A DNA stretch of 64,000 bases from an uncultured Collinsella sp. (GCA_958353395.1 CATWSG010000005.1:27525-91524); one strand, 5' to 3'. Shown: positions 17,181-26,009, counted from the stretch's first letter. The notes: generated by a model from the sequence alone, not told the origin. Made by a program: numbers and translations.

Positions 17181-18578
17181 ATGGAGCGTCCCTGCGCATG
17201 GAAAAAGTACACGCCACAACAGATCGAGGAACTCGAGGAACTTTGCCGCGGCTATAAGCAGTTTTTGAGTGAGAACAAGACCGAGCGCCTGTGCGTCAAG
17301 ACCGGTATCAAGATGGCCGAGGAGGCGGGCTACGTCAATCTGGAGACCGTGATCGCCGAGGGCCGCGCGCTCAAGGCAGGCGACAAGGTGTACGCCGCCA
17401 ACCACGGCAAGGACCTTATGCTCGTCAACCTGGGCACCGCCCCGCTCGAGCAGGGCTTTAACATCCTGGGCGCCCACGTGGACTCGCCGCGCCTAGACCT
17501 TAAGCAGAACCCCGCTTTCGAGGCCGGCGACATGGCCTATCTCGACACGCACTACTATGGCGGCGTCAAGAGCTACCACTGGGTAGCCTCCCCGCTCGCA
17601 CTCGTGGGCGTCATCTGCAAAAAGGACGGCACCACCGTCGACATCAACATCGGCGACAAGGCAGACGACCCGGTCTTTACCATCTCCGACCTGCTGATCC
17701 ACCTCTCGAGTGAGCAGATGTCCAAGCCTGCCAAGGACGCCGTCGATGCCGAGATCCTCGACGTGATCGTGGGCGGCCGTCCCGTCAAGTTTGACGAGGA
17801 CGACAAGGACGCCCCCAAGGAGCCCGTCAAGCAGATGTTCCTGGACATCCTCAAGGAGCAGTACGACGTCGAGGAGGAGGACTTCCTCTCCGCCGAGATC
17901 GAGGTCGTGCCCGCCGGCCCCGCCCGCGACATGGGCCTCGACCGTTCCATGATTCTGGGCTATGGCCACGACGACCGCGTCTGCGCCTACCCCTCCATGC
18001 TCGCCCAGATCAATGTGGCCAACGTGGAGCGCACGAGCATCACGCTCATCGTCGACAAGGAGGAGATCGGCTCCGTGGGTGCCACCGGTATGACGAGCCG
18101 CTTCTTCGAGAACACCGTCGCCGAGATCATGACGCTCGCCGGCGAGGATAGCCCGCTGGCCCTGCGCCGCGCGCTCGCCCGCAGCCGTATGCTCTCCTCT
18201 GACGTGTCCGCCGGCTTCGATCCGGGCTACGCCGGCAAGTTCGAGACCAAGAACGCCGCCTTTATGGGTCGCGGCCTGTGCTTCAACAAGTACACGGGCA
18301 GTCGCGGCAAGGGTGGCTCCAACGACGCCGACGCCGAGTACGTGGCCCTCGTCCGCGACATCATGGACGAGGCAGGCGTAGACTTCCAGACCTGCGAGCT
18401 CGGCCGTGTCAACGCGGGCGGCGGCGGCACCATCGCCTACATCATGGCCAAGTACGGCATGAACGTCATCGACTCCGGCGTTGCCGTCCTGTCCATGCAC
18501 GCCCTGTGGGAGGTTGCCAACAAGGCCGATATCTACGAGGCCTACCGCGGCTACAAGGCCTTCCTCGAGCGCGCCTAA
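17181..18578 (+). CDS. M18 family aminopeptidase
   Basis: A 465-residue zinc aminopeptidase of family M18. Metal-binding and catalytic segments are visible: LGAHVDSPRLDLK, VDKEEIGSVGATG and the C-terminal SGVAVLSMHALWEVANK. Family members remove N-terminal acidic or neutral residues from peptides in the cytoplasm as large homo-oligomers. GAAAGGAG lies 10 nt before the ATG. It is divergent from polA and followed by a hairpin and yaaA. Confidence 0.9.
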   Translation: MERPCAWKKYTPQQIEELEELCRGYKQFLSENKTERLCVKTGIKMAEEAGYVNLETVIAEGRALKAGDKVYAANHGKDLMLVNLGTAPLEQGFNILGAHVDSPRLDLKQNPAFEAGDMAYLDTHYYGGVKSYHWVASPLALVGVICKKDGTTVDINIGDKADDPVFTISDLLIHLSSEQMSKPAKDAVDAEILDVIVGGRPVKFDEDDKDAPKEPVKQMFLDILKEQYDVEEEDFLSAEIEVVPAGPARDMGLDRSMILGYGHDDRVCAYPSMLAQINVANVERTSITLIVDKEEIGSVGATGMTSRFFENTVAEIMTLAGEDSPLALRRALARSRMLSSDVSAGFDPGYAGKFETKNAAFMGRGLCFNKYTGSRGKGGSNDADAEYVALVRDIMDEAGVDFQTCELGRVNAGGGGTIAYIMAKYGMNVIDSGVAVLSMHALWEVANKADIYEAYRGYKAFLERA

Positions 18579-18617
18579 CCAGCCCTCGTAAAACGAGCCC
18601 AATCAGCCCTTCATAAC

Positions 18618-18687
18618 TTGCGGTGAAATACGGATTCATTAGGCCTTCCAACAGGGAAAGCAGTCAGCATTTCACCGCAACTTTTTT
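18618..18687 (+). terminator. Long-loop hairpin with T-run between the M18 gene and yaaA
   Basis: TTGCGGTGAAAT near 18620 pairs perfectly with ATTTCACCGCAA near 18670 and is followed by CTTTTTTA. The loop is about 40 nt, unusual for a simple terminator. It ends about 20 nt before the yaaA start, so it may also influence yaaA expression. Confidence 0.6.
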
Positions 18688-18704
18688 AGCGGGAGGAGGA
18701 TTCC

Positions 18705-19514
18705 GTGCTACAGGTCGTCATTTCGCCCGCCAAACAGATGCGGACAGCTCAAGATGCCTTTGACGTTTGGGGCATACCGCCTTTTGCACATCAGACGGCC
18801 CGGCTCCATCAGGCACTGCTGGGCATCGAACACGAGGACGGCGCGGCAGGCCTTCAGGCCCTTTGGAACGTGAGCGACAGGCTGCTTACAACGTGCCTGG
18901 ATACGCTTCACGGATTTATGCCCGTCCCGAGCGATGCCGACCTCGCCGATTCCGGTATCGCACGTCGCCTCTCCCCCGCCGTCATGTCCTACCACGGCAT
19001 CCAATACCAAAGCATGGCGCCCGAGGTCATGGATGCCGCACAGCTCGACTGGCTGCAAAACCATCTCTGGATCCTCTCGGGACTCTACGGATGCGTGCGC
19101 CCCTTCCACGGCGTGTCGCCCTATCGGCTCGAAATGGGGGCGAAGCTCTCCGTCGACGGCGCTCGCGATCTCTATGCCTTCTGGGGGAATCGACTTGCGC
19201 AGGCAATTGCGCCGGCCGGTTCCGACACCACTATCGTCAACCTTGCCAGCGTGGAATACGCCAAAGCCGTCCTGCCCCATGCTGCACAGGATACAACTGT
19301 TATCACCTGCCTTTTTGGCGAAGGCATCCGCAACGATAAGCCCGTCCAGCGATCGACCGCTAGCAAAAAGGCACGCGGCTCCATGGTGCGCTGGATGGCA
19401 GAAAACAAGCTCGAGGATGTAAGCGGGCTCACCGCGTTCGACGTTGGTTATCGTCACTTTCCCGAGCTTTCAAATAAAAACACTTTGGTCTTCCTGAACG
19501 AACAGGCCTTGTAG
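18705..19514 (+). CDS. yaaA: YaaA family peroxide stress protein
   Basis: A 269-residue DUF328/YaaA protein. It begins with the family signature VVISPAKQM, followed by MSYHGIQYQSM, LSGLYGCVRPF and the C-terminal DVGYRHFPELSN. In E. coli YaaA lowers free iron during hydrogen peroxide stress and binds DNA. The start is GTG at 18705, with GGAGGA 6 nt upstream. It lies directly after the M18 gene in the same direction but beyond a terminator-like hairpin. Confidence 0.9.
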   Translation: MLQVVISPAKQMRTAQDAFDVWGIPPFAHQTARLHQALLGIEHEDGAAGLQALWNVSDRLLTTCLDTLHGFMPVPSDADLADSGIARRLSPAVMSYHGIQYQSMAPEVMDAAQLDWLQNHLWILSGLYGCVRPFHGVSPYRLEMGAKLSVDGARDLYAFWGNRLAQAIAPAGSDTTIVNLASVEYAKAVLPHAAQDTTVITCLFGEGIRNDKPVQRSTASKKARGSMVRWMAENKLEDVSGLTAFDVGYRHFPELSNKNTLVFLNEQAL

Positions 19515-19554
19515 GACCACCGCTACTTTTGAATGTGCTGCCTAGGCTCGACAC

Positions 19555-20076
19555 CTATTCCGCTAGACCGTCGGCCTTCGCAATCACGTTTGTCGAACCG
19601 TCCTGATAGACAATCTTGACGTGCTCAACCTCGGACACCGCAACATCCGTCGGAGGCTCCAGGCGCCATTCCGCCAGCGCAATGTCCATGGTCGTGGGCA
19701 CGTTCCCCTGATCTTTGAGCTTCACCGTGAGCGTTTTGAGCGCCGCATCAAACGTCACGCGTTCGATTTCTTCGCCCGGAATGGATCCGCCACTCAGCTG
19801 CAACTGCACAAACTCGTCGCGCGGATACCAATAGTCGCCCGGAACGGCGAGCGTATTGGCATTACCGCCAGTACTCCTCACCGTCATAATCGGTAGGCCA
19901 TCATTAGCCTCGAACTCCCATGCAGCGCCGCCGCGACCGCCAAACGTCCAGATACAAAAGGCAATCACCAGCACGGCAAGCACCGCAAAGCCAATCGCGA
20001 CCAACCCATGGTGCGCACGGCCCTCCTCGGCCGATATGTCCCATTGCGTCTCTCGATATAGATGCTTGTCTTCCAT
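19555..20076 (-). CDS. Hypothetical single-pass membrane protein
   Basis: A 173-residue protein with an N-terminal cytoplasmic tail (about 1-24), one hydrophobic helix (about 25-46, LVAIGFAVLAVLVIAFCIWTF) and a mostly beta, acidic extracellular part. Repeated short strands such as FVQLQLSGGSIP and KTLTVKLKDQG suggest a small beta-sandwich. I do not recognise a family. It is divergent from the thiC riboswitch region. Confidence 0.65.
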   Translation of the reverse strand: MEDKHLYRETQWDISAEEGRAHHGLVAIGFAVLAVLVIAFCIWTFGGRGGAAWEFEANDGLPIMTVRSTGGNANTLAVPGDYWYPRDEFVQLQLSGGSIPGEEIERVTFDAALKTLTVKLKDQGNVPTTMDIALAEWRLEPPTDVAVSEVEHVKIVYQDGSTNVIAKADGLAE

Positions 20077-20147
20077 GTTCGCCTCCCCACAGGCACGCTC
20101 ATCGCGTCAATCGTACCCATTCGAGCTATACTTGAGCCCACCACATA

Positions 20148-20246
20148 AACGGGGAGCTTGCAGGACAAGACGGCAGGCTGAGACTGGGCGCGCCCGCCCT
20201 GACCCGCAAACCTGATATGGGTAATGCCAACGAAGGGAGCCGTGCC
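20148..20246 (+). promoter_or_regulatory. TPP riboswitch (Thi-box) of thiC
   Basis: The conserved aptamer segments are visible in order: GGCTGAGA (about 20176-20183), then ACCTGATATGGGTAATGCCA with GAAGGGA near 20232-20238, and a closing ACGG/CCGT helix. The GGGAG of the aptamer's own 3' strand lies 8 nt before the thiC ATG, so it also serves as the ribosome binding site; TPP binding would hide it and block translation. Confidence 0.93.
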
Positions 20247-20247
20247 A

Positions 20248-21582
20248 ATGAGCACACAGACCGAGTCCAAGCTCGTCACGCAAATCGACTTCGCCCGCGC
20301 CGGGCAGATCACACCGCAGATGAAGGAGGTCGCCGAGCGCGAGCATCGTGACCCCGAGTACATCCGTGAGCGCGTGGCCGACGGCCGCATCGCCATTCCC
20401 GCCAACATCGTGCATATCAAAAAGGGCATGCGCGCCTTTGGTGTCGGTGAGGGCCTGTCCACCAAGGTCAACGTGAACTTGGGCATCTCGGGCGACAAGG
20501 CCGATGCCGCCGAGGAATGGAAGAAGGTCAAGATCGCTGAGGACTTTGGCGCCGACGCCATCATGGACCTCTCCAACTCGGGCAAGACGCGCCAGTTCCG
20601 CCAGCAGCTCATCGACGAGACCCCGCTCATGGTGGGCACCGTCCCCATGTACGACGCCATCGGCTACATGGAAAAGCCGCTGGTCAAGCTTACCAAGGAC
20701 GACCTGTTCGAGGTCGTGCGCGCGCACGCCGAGGACGGCGTGGACTTTATGACCATCCACTGCGGCATCAACAAGTCGGTCACCAAGACCTTTAAGGAGA
20801 CCGGCCGCCTCATGAACATCGTGAGCCGCGGCGGCTCGCTGCTGTTTGGCTGGATGGAGGTCACCGGTAACGAGAACCCGTTCTATGAGTACTTTGACGA
20901 GCTGCTCGAAATCTGCCATGAGTACGACGTGACGATTTCGCTCGGCGACTCCTGCCGCCCGGGCTGCCTCTACGACTCCAACGACGCCACCGAGACCGCC
21001 GAGATGATCGAGCTGGGCAAGCTATGCAAGCGTGCTTGGGCCGCCGGCGTCCAGGTCATGGTCGAGGGCCCGGGTCACATGGCGCTCGACGAGATCGCCG
21101 CCAACATGAAGCTGCAGAAGCGCCTGTGCCACAACGCCCCGTTCTATGTGCTCGGGCCGCTGGTGACCGATATCGGCGTGGGTTATGACCACATCACCGC
21201 TGCCATCGGCGGCGCCATCTCCGCGAGCTCGGGTGCCGACTTTTTGTGCTACGTGACACCGGCAGAGCACCTATGCCTGCCTAACGCCCAGGATGTGCTC
21301 GATGGCCTCATGGCCACCAAGATCGCCGCACACGCCGCCGACATCGCCAAAAAGGTGCCCCACGCCCGCGACATGGACGACAAGATGGGCCAGGCACGCC
21401 GCAAGCTCGACTGGGACGCCATGTGGAAGTGCGCGCTCGACCCGGTTACGGGCAAGAAGCGCTACGAGGAGTCCCCCGCCGCCACCGAGGGCACTTGCAC
21501 CATGTGTGGCAAGATGTGCGCCGTCCGTACCGTCAACAAGGTGTTCGAGGGTACGACGATCGATCTTGGCATGGAGGACTAA
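20248..21582 (+). CDS. thiC: Phosphomethylpyrimidine synthase
   Basis: A 444-residue radical-SAM enzyme that rearranges aminoimidazole ribotide into HMP phosphate for thiamine synthesis. It is the short form, lacking the long N-terminal domain of enterobacterial ThiC. The cluster-binding cysteines are in CTMCGKMC (about 417, 420 and 424), spaced CX2CX3C, one residue tighter than the usual CX2CX4C. GDSCRPGC and VEGPGHM are further family motifs. The ATG at 20248 is chosen because its ribosome binding site lies in the riboswitch. thiD follows about 180 nt downstream. Confidence 0.95.
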   Translation: MSTQTESKLVTQIDFARAGQITPQMKEVAEREHRDPEYIRERVADGRIAIPANIVHIKKGMRAFGVGEGLSTKVNVNLGISGDKADAAEEWKKVKIAEDFGADAIMDLSNSGKTRQFRQQLIDETPLMVGTVPMYDAIGYMEKPLVKLTKDDLFEVVRAHAEDGVDFMTIHCGINKSVTKTFKETGRLMNIVSRGGSLLFGWMEVTGNENPFYEYFDELLEICHEYDVTISLGDSCRPGCLYDSNDATETAEMIELGKLCKRAWAAGVQVMVEGPGHMALDEIAANMKLQKRLCHNAPFYVLGPLVTDIGVGYDHITAAIGGAISASSGADFLCYVTPAEHLCLPNAQDVLDGLMATKIAAHAADIAKKVPHARDMDDKMGQARRKLDWDAMWKCALDPVTGKKRYEESPAATEGTCTMCGKMCAVRTVNKVFEGTTIDLGMED

Positions 21583-21673
21583 CTCGTCACCGGAGCCACA
21601 AACGGCCACAAGGTGTTCGTCAATTGTTGACATGTGAACATTTTCTTACATTTCCGTAAAGATTGCACTGCCC

Positions 21674-21714
21674 GCCCGGGATCGGCATACAGCCGGCCCG
21701 GGCAACTTTATAAT
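21674..21714 (+). promoter_or_regulatory. Hairpin and -10 element before thiD
   Basis: GCCCGGG-at-CGGC and GCCG-g-CCCGGGC (21674-21703) form a strong hairpin, followed directly by CTTTATAAT with a perfect TATAAT at 21709-21714. It may end the thiC transcript and also be part of a thiD promoter; no good -35 is seen. Confidence 0.45.
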
Positions 21715-21759
21715 GCAGGCAGGAGACCCATTTGAATCCGACCGAACAAGGGAGCGAAC

Positions 21760-22590
21760 ATGGATCGCAGTAAGGTACCCGCCGTTCTATCCATCGCAGG
21801 ATCCGATTCCAGCGGTGGCGCCGGCATTCAGGCAGACATTAAGACCATCACGGCGCACCGTCTGTATGCCGAGACAGCCATCACAGCCATAACCGCACAA
21901 AACACGCTCGGTGTCACCGCCGTGCAGAATATCTCCCCGGATATTGTCGCGGCGCAGATCGACGCCGTCTTTGACGATATTCGCCCCAACGCGGTCAAAA
22001 TCGGCATGGTTTCCTCTGCTGAGATTATCGAGGTTATCGCCGACCGCCTGAGTGCCTGGGACGCACAAAATATCGTCGTCGATCCCGTCATGGTCGCCAC
22101 TTCGGGCGCCCGCCTCATTGCCGAGGATGCCGCTGAGGCGCTCACACGTCGCCTGTTCCCGTTGGCGACCGTCATCACGCCCAACATTCCCGAGGCCATG
22201 GCGCTGCTCGACTACGAGGTCGATTCCGAGCGCACGCAGCAAAACGCTGCCATGCTCCTCACCCGCCGCTTTGGCTGCGCGTCCCTTGTTAAGGGCGGGC
22301 ATTTTGTCAACGAGGCCAACGATGTGCTAGCAGAGCCCGCGCCGCTCGATGACGAGGGCAACCACCTGGGCGATCCGCTCACCACGTGGTTCCGCCACAA
22401 GCGCATCGAGACCGCCAACACGCATGGCACCGGCTGCACGCTCTCGTCCGCCATCGCCTGCGCATTGGCACAGGGCATGGATCTTGCCGACGCCGTCAAC
22501 GCCGGCAAGGCCTACCTAACCGGCGCTCTCGCCGCCGGCCTGAACATGGGCAAAGGCTCCGGCCCTGTCAACCACATGTGGCAGTATTAA
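21760..22590 (+). CDS. thiD: Hydroxymethylpyrimidine / phosphomethylpyrimidine kinase
   Basis: A 276-residue ribokinase-fold kinase that phosphorylates HMP and HMP-P in thiamine synthesis. The family start AVLSIAGSDSSGGAGIQADIK, the VDPVMVATSG segment and the anion-hole motif THGTGCTLSSAIA are present. The ATG at 21760 follows GGGAG. It lies just downstream of thiC in the same direction. Confidence 0.94.
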   Translation: MDRSKVPAVLSIAGSDSSGGAGIQADIKTITAHRLYAETAITAITAQNTLGVTAVQNISPDIVAAQIDAVFDDIRPNAVKIGMVSSAEIIEVIADRLSAWDAQNIVVDPVMVATSGARLIAEDAAEALTRRLFPLATVITPNIPEAMALLDYEVDSERTQQNAAMLLTRRFGCASLVKGGHFVNEANDVLAEPAPLDDEGNHLGDPLTTWFRHKRIETANTHGTGCTLSSAIACALAQGMDLADAVNAGKAYLTGALAAGLNMGKGSGPVNHMWQY

Positions 22591-22605
22591 GATTCGCAGC
22601 CCAAG

Positions 22606-22642
22606 CCACCGCAAAGGCGCCCGCCCCCTTTGCGGTGGTTTG
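22606..22642. terminator. Bidirectional terminator after thiD
   Basis: CCACCGCAAAG and CTTTGCGGTGG form an 11-bp stem followed by TTTGG, between convergent genes. Confidence 0.8.
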
Positions 22643-22650
22643 GGGTCGCG

Positions 22651-23310
22651 CTACTCTCCGAGCATCTCTTGGAGCTTGGCTGCCACGGCGTGACCCAGGC
22701 TCTCATGGCTTTCGGGCATCATATGCAGATAGTCGATATCGCCCGGCTCGGCAAAGTCGGCGGCATTCAAAAAGTCGCAGCCAAACTGCTCAGCCACATG
22801 CGCGTAGTACTCACCAAAATGTTCCGAGGCTTCTACGGAATGCTCGTCAAAATCGGTCATATATACGTCGGCGATCTGCGGCTTAATCTTGATAGGCGCC
22901 ATCAGCAGAATGCGCGGACAAGGCGCAGCGTCGGTCCACGGAAACGCGCGGACGGCGCGAATCAGCGCTATGGCGCCACGGGCGATATCGGAAGCTGTCA
23001 CGTTAAAGACCGTCTTACAGTCGTTGGTGCCCAGCATGATCACAATGGCGTCCAGCGGCTTATGGGCCTCGAGCAGCATCGGAAGTGCGCGGATGCCGTT
23101 AAGATTGGTGTCCAGATGGCACATGTCGTCGCGTACCGTCGTGCGGCCGTTGAGGCCTTCTTCAATTACATGCCAGCCCTCGCCTAAGTCACGTTGGGCC
23201 ACGCCGCACCAGCGCACATCCTGCGCATAGCGCACCGCGGTGCCGTCGCGCATGCCCGCCGGATCGTAACCATAGGTGTTGCTGTCGCCAAAGCATAGAA
23301 CGTTTTTCAT
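22651..23310 (-). CDS. SGNH/GDSL hydrolase (arylesterase-like)
   Basis: A 219-residue esterase of the SGNH fold. Block I is CFGDSNTYG (nucleophile Ser10), block III is MLGTNDCK, and block V is near YLHMMPESHESLG. No signal peptide is seen, so it should be cytoplasmic. Similar proteins hydrolyse aryl or short acyl esters. AAAGGAGG precedes the ATG by about 10 nt. It is in the same direction as, and downstream of, the PARG-like gene, with a terminator between. Confidence 0.85.
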   Translation of the reverse strand: MKNVLCFGDSNTYGYDPAGMRDGTAVRYAQDVRWCGVAQRDLGEGWHVIEEGLNGRTTVRDDMCHLDTNLNGIRALPMLLEAHKPLDAIVIMLGTNDCKTVFNVTASDIARGAIALIRAVRAFPWTDAAPCPRILLMAPIKIKPQIADVYMTDFDEHSVEASEHFGEYYAHVAEQFGCDFLNAADFAEPGDIDYLHMMPESHESLGHAVAAKLQEMLGE

Positions 23311-23330
23311 CGTAAGCCCCTCCTTTTAGT

Positions 23331-23364
23331 AAAAAGCCGGCGGGAGCAGCCTCTCCCGCCGGCT
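23331..23364 (-). terminator. Terminator of the PARG-like gene
   Basis: AGCCGGCGGGAG and CTCCCGCCGGCT form a 12-bp stem followed on the minus strand by TTTTTAC. Confidence 0.9.
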
Positions 23365-23389
23365 CGACATATCCGTCAGCACGTACCGA

Positions 23390-24505
23390 TTACAGGTACT
23401 TGCGCCAATCGTCCTCGTCCTCATCATCCTCGGTAGCAGCCTGGGTCTGCTCGGCGGCGCGAGCTGCCGCAGCGCGAGCGGCAACCTGGGCATAGGACTC
23501 CTCGTTGCGCTCGGGGAAGTTTGCCAGCACGTGTTCGAACTTGGCAAAATCCTCATCCCAGCGCGTAGAAGGCACGGCAAAGAAGACTTGCTTGACCTTA
23601 AAGTCGCCCGACGCGAGCTCCTTGCGGAAGAGCTCGGCCACGGTCTCGGCGTCAAAGCCGTTGTTGTCGCAGCCCCAAGCGCCCAGCACGAGCTTCTCGC
23701 GACCCAGCTCGTCACAGACGGCAAGCACAAAGCGGATGCGATCGCGCAGAGCGTCCAGCAGGGCATCGTCACCCACGCGATACTCCTGGCGAGCGCGCTT
23801 GGCGTTGGGCGCGGCGGCCACGATCACGTCAGCATACGCATGCACGTGGTTGCGGTCAAAGCGCACCGCAGGCACCACCAGCGCACGATTGCGGTAAAGC
23901 TCGCAGTTGATGTTGCGACGACGGTTCTCGCCGTACCACTTGCGCTGCTTGTCGAGCACGTTGTACAGGTACGAATCGGCGCACAGCGTGGCCTCCTGGC
24001 CCAGATAACCCTGAATATATCCACCGCCCGGATTGGTAAACGAGGCAAAGGCGAGCACGGCCATGTCGCAGAACTGCGCATAGCCGCGACCGTTATCGAG
24101 GATTGCCTGCGTGGCGGAGGCATCAAGCACAGTGACCTCGGGCAGGACCGGAGCGGGCTCCTCAGCAGGCGCGGACTCAGCTTCGGCGATTTCCTCGGCA
24201 GGCTCCTCGACGGGCTCGGGCGCCGCCTCGACCTCGGCAGTCTCCGCGTTCTCGACGTCCTCGGCGACCTGCTCTTCGGCGGCCACAGCACTCTGAACCT
24301 TGGCCTTCATCGCCGCGACAAAGCCGGCAGGCATACCGTCAAACTCGCGAACACCGGCAAGCGAACGCTCGATATCCTTGGCGCACGCTTCGGACACAGT
24401 TGCCACGTGACGCTCGGCGGCCTTGGCACGGGCCTCGCGCTTGGGATTGGGCTGACCCGCTCGGTTGGACCTGCGGTTACGGTTCCTGTTGTCGACGTCT
24501 GCCAT
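23390..24505 (-). CDS. TIGR02452 / microbial PARG-like protein with altered catalytic motif
   Basis: A 371-residue protein. Residues 1-70 are basic, 70-125 are a low-complexity Glu/Ala/Pro linker, and about 125-340 are a macrodomain of the bacterial poly(ADP-ribose) glycohydrolase type (FTNPGGGYIQGYLGQEATLC, then VIVAAAPNAK and VLGAWGCDNNGFD). The tail is acidic (EDDEDEDDWRKYL). Family members carry GGG-x(6-8)-QEE, where the second Glu is catalytic; here the motif reads GGG(160-162)...Q170-E171-A172. The GCC codon at 23990-23992 is unambiguous. The protein may bind ADP-ribose without cleaving it. AAAGG lies before the ATG. Confidence 0.75.
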   Translation of the reverse strand: MADVDNRNRNRRSNRAGQPNPKREARAKAAERHVATVSEACAKDIERSLAGVREFDGMPAGFVAAMKAKVQSAVAAEEQVAEDVENAETAEVEAAPEPVEEPAEEIAEAESAPAEEPAPVLPEVTVLDASATQAILDNGRGYAQFCDMAVLAFASFTNPGGGYIQGYLGQEATLCADSYLYNVLDKQRKWYGENRRRNINCELYRNRALVVPAVRFDRNHVHAYADVIVAAAPNAKRARQEYRVGDDALLDALRDRIRFVLAVCDELGREKLVLGAWGCDNNGFDAETVAELFRKELASGDFKVKQVFFAVPSTRWDEDFAKFEHVLANFPERNEESYAQVAARAAAARAAEQTQAATEDDEDEDDWRKYL

Positions 24506-24570
24506 ACGTGGCCACCTTTCCTGTCGCTGCCGCTATCGGCTTTTCCCATCCATGATACCCCGCCGCGTAC

Positions 24571-24596
24571 AAAAAAGACGGCCCCGAAGGACCGCC
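24571..24596 (-). terminator. Terminator of the Bax-inhibitor-1 gene
   Basis: On the minus strand GGCGGTCC-TTCG-GGGCCGTC, a short stem with a UUCG loop, is followed by TTTTTT. Confidence 0.9.
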
Positions 24597-24645
24597 TTTC
24601 ACATCGTTTTACCGCGTCCGACAAGAAACGCTGCAATCCCCCGCG

Positions 24646-25341
24646 CTAGTCGCGACGACCGAGGATGTTCAGGATGCGCAGGAACACGTTGATAATGTCC
24701 ACGAACAGATTGGACGCCATGAGCACCGCATTGGGCAGCGTGGGCGGCACCGTCGTGGCAACATAGGTGTCGTAGCCAATAAAGCCGGCGAACACCACGA
24801 TCACGATCAGGTCGGTGATGGTCTGCGAGACGCCCATGAACATCAGCACGATCTCAACCAGAATAGTGGCGAGCAGAATGCCAAAGCCGATGCCATATAC
24901 GCGCTGGAAAAACTTGGGGAACGTCACGCCCAAGGCGCCAAAGACAAAGGTGATGGCGGCCGTGGCGATAAAGGCAGTGTTGATGGTGGGCAGGTCGTAG
25001 TTGGCAAGGCCAAACGACGCGGTCAGGCCGAAGGTACTCGCAAAGATTACGTAGCCCACAAGGGACAGACCCACGGACTGCTTGCCCGCAGCAGCCGACA
25101 TCATGACCATGCCGACGATGGTTAAAATAAACGAGCCAAAGACCAGTGGCAGGGCGGCGCCGCTCATCATCATGCGCGCAAACGACATGGTGCTCGTAAA
25201 GTAGGCGCCGGCACCCATGGCGCAAAAGCCCAAGAAGATCAGGGCAGATATGGCGAGATTGTACGCGCGCGGCGACATCTCCTTGGCGCGACTTGCGCCG
25301 GTCTCGACGGGGCCGTTCTGATAGCCCTGAATATCGTTCAT
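24646..25341 (-). CDS. Bax inhibitor-1 / YccA family membrane protein
   Basis: A 231-residue integral membrane protein with about seven hydrophobic helices from residue 25 onward. It belongs to the BI-1 (UPF0005) family, whose bacterial members act as pH-sensitive calcium leak channels. The C-terminal NLFVDIINVFLRILNILGRRD is typical. The ATG at 25341 has AAAGGA 6 nt upstream; an extension to 25455 is rejected because it lacks a ribosome binding site and hydrophobic character. The small gene upstream is 79 nt away and could be co-transcribed. Confidence 0.88.
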   Translation of the reverse strand: MNDIQGYQNGPVETGASRAKEMSPRAYNLAISALIFLGFCAMGAGAYFTSTMSFARMMMSGAALPLVFGSFILTIVGMVMMSAAAGKQSVGLSLVGYVIFASTFGLTASFGLANYDLPTINTAFIATAAITFVFGALGVTFPKFFQRVYGIGFGILLATILVEIVLMFMGVSQTITDLIVIVVFAGFIGYDTYVATTVPPTLPNAVLMASNLFVDIINVFLRILNILGRRD

Positions 25342-25420
25342 GCTTCGTCCTTTCAAAAAGCGCCACGACAGCGCAGCAGGTGACAAGATTCCTGCCATTG
25401 TACCCGAACGCCGTGCGTCC

Positions 25421-25759
25421 TTACCTACGGCGCTCGCCCTCAAGCGTACGATCAAACGCCCAAACCCACCAACGCATCACGTGTGCCTGCGAGCCGTCCG
25501 CCCGCTCGCGCGTCTGGTCCTCCAGATACAACTCGGTCGCGTGCCCGCCAAAACGCACCTTATAGGTTGCCGTACGAATGCCGTGAACCGTCAGGCCAAA
25601 CCCAGTGGTCGAGACAATCTCGTCAATCGTAAAGCAACGACCGTCGACCCAGCAGACGGTGACCGGCACGACCTGTCCGCCCGCGAGGATGCGAGCCACG
25701 ACGTCCACATACTGCTTGTGCACGCGCCGAGTTTTGCCATCTGTCTGTCGATATTCCAT
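25421..25759 (-). CDS. Hypothetical protein, 112 residues, probably leaderless
   Basis: The frame starts MEYRQTDGKTRRVHKQ and has a mostly beta, aromatic-rich C-terminus (TELYLEDQ, RWWVWAFDRTLEGE). It resembles small actinobacterial proteins of unknown function that carry a beta-barrel-like core (such as DUF6504), but I am not sure of the family. A strong promoter, TTTACA-18-GATAAT, ends only 7 nt before the ATG, so transcription should begin at or next to the start codon; AGGAGG would then be largely outside the mRNA. In-frame ATGs further up would lie upstream of the promoter's start site. Confidence 0.6.
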   Translation of the reverse strand: MEYRQTDGKTRRVHKQYVDVVARILAGGQVVPVTVCWVDGRCFTIDEIVSTTGFGLTVHGIRTATYKVRFGGHATELYLEDQTRERADGSQAHVMRWWVWAFDRTLEGERRR

Positions 25760-25766
25760 GCCTCCT

Positions 25767-25796
25767 ATTATCGAACGCATGTTTGCATGTTGTAAA
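25767..25796 (-). promoter_or_regulatory. Promoter of the leaderless hypothetical gene
   Basis: TTTACA at 25791-25796 and GATAAT at 25767-25772 on the minus strand, with 18 nt between. Confidence 0.6.
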
Positions 25797-26009
25797 GCGA
25801 ACAGGCTGTGGTTTTGGGGTGTTGGGGCGCGCGCACGTGTCCTCATGGTGTGTTAGCAAAAAGAACACCCACGGTCAACAGGGCTAATATTCATTTTTAG
25901 TGCCAAAAAATTCACTGCTCCCATCAGAACTCGGTAAAGAAACCCGCAGGAGGTGATACGATTTATCATGTTTCTGTAACGTGCCTGCAAACTTCGAGAA
26001 AGCCCATAT

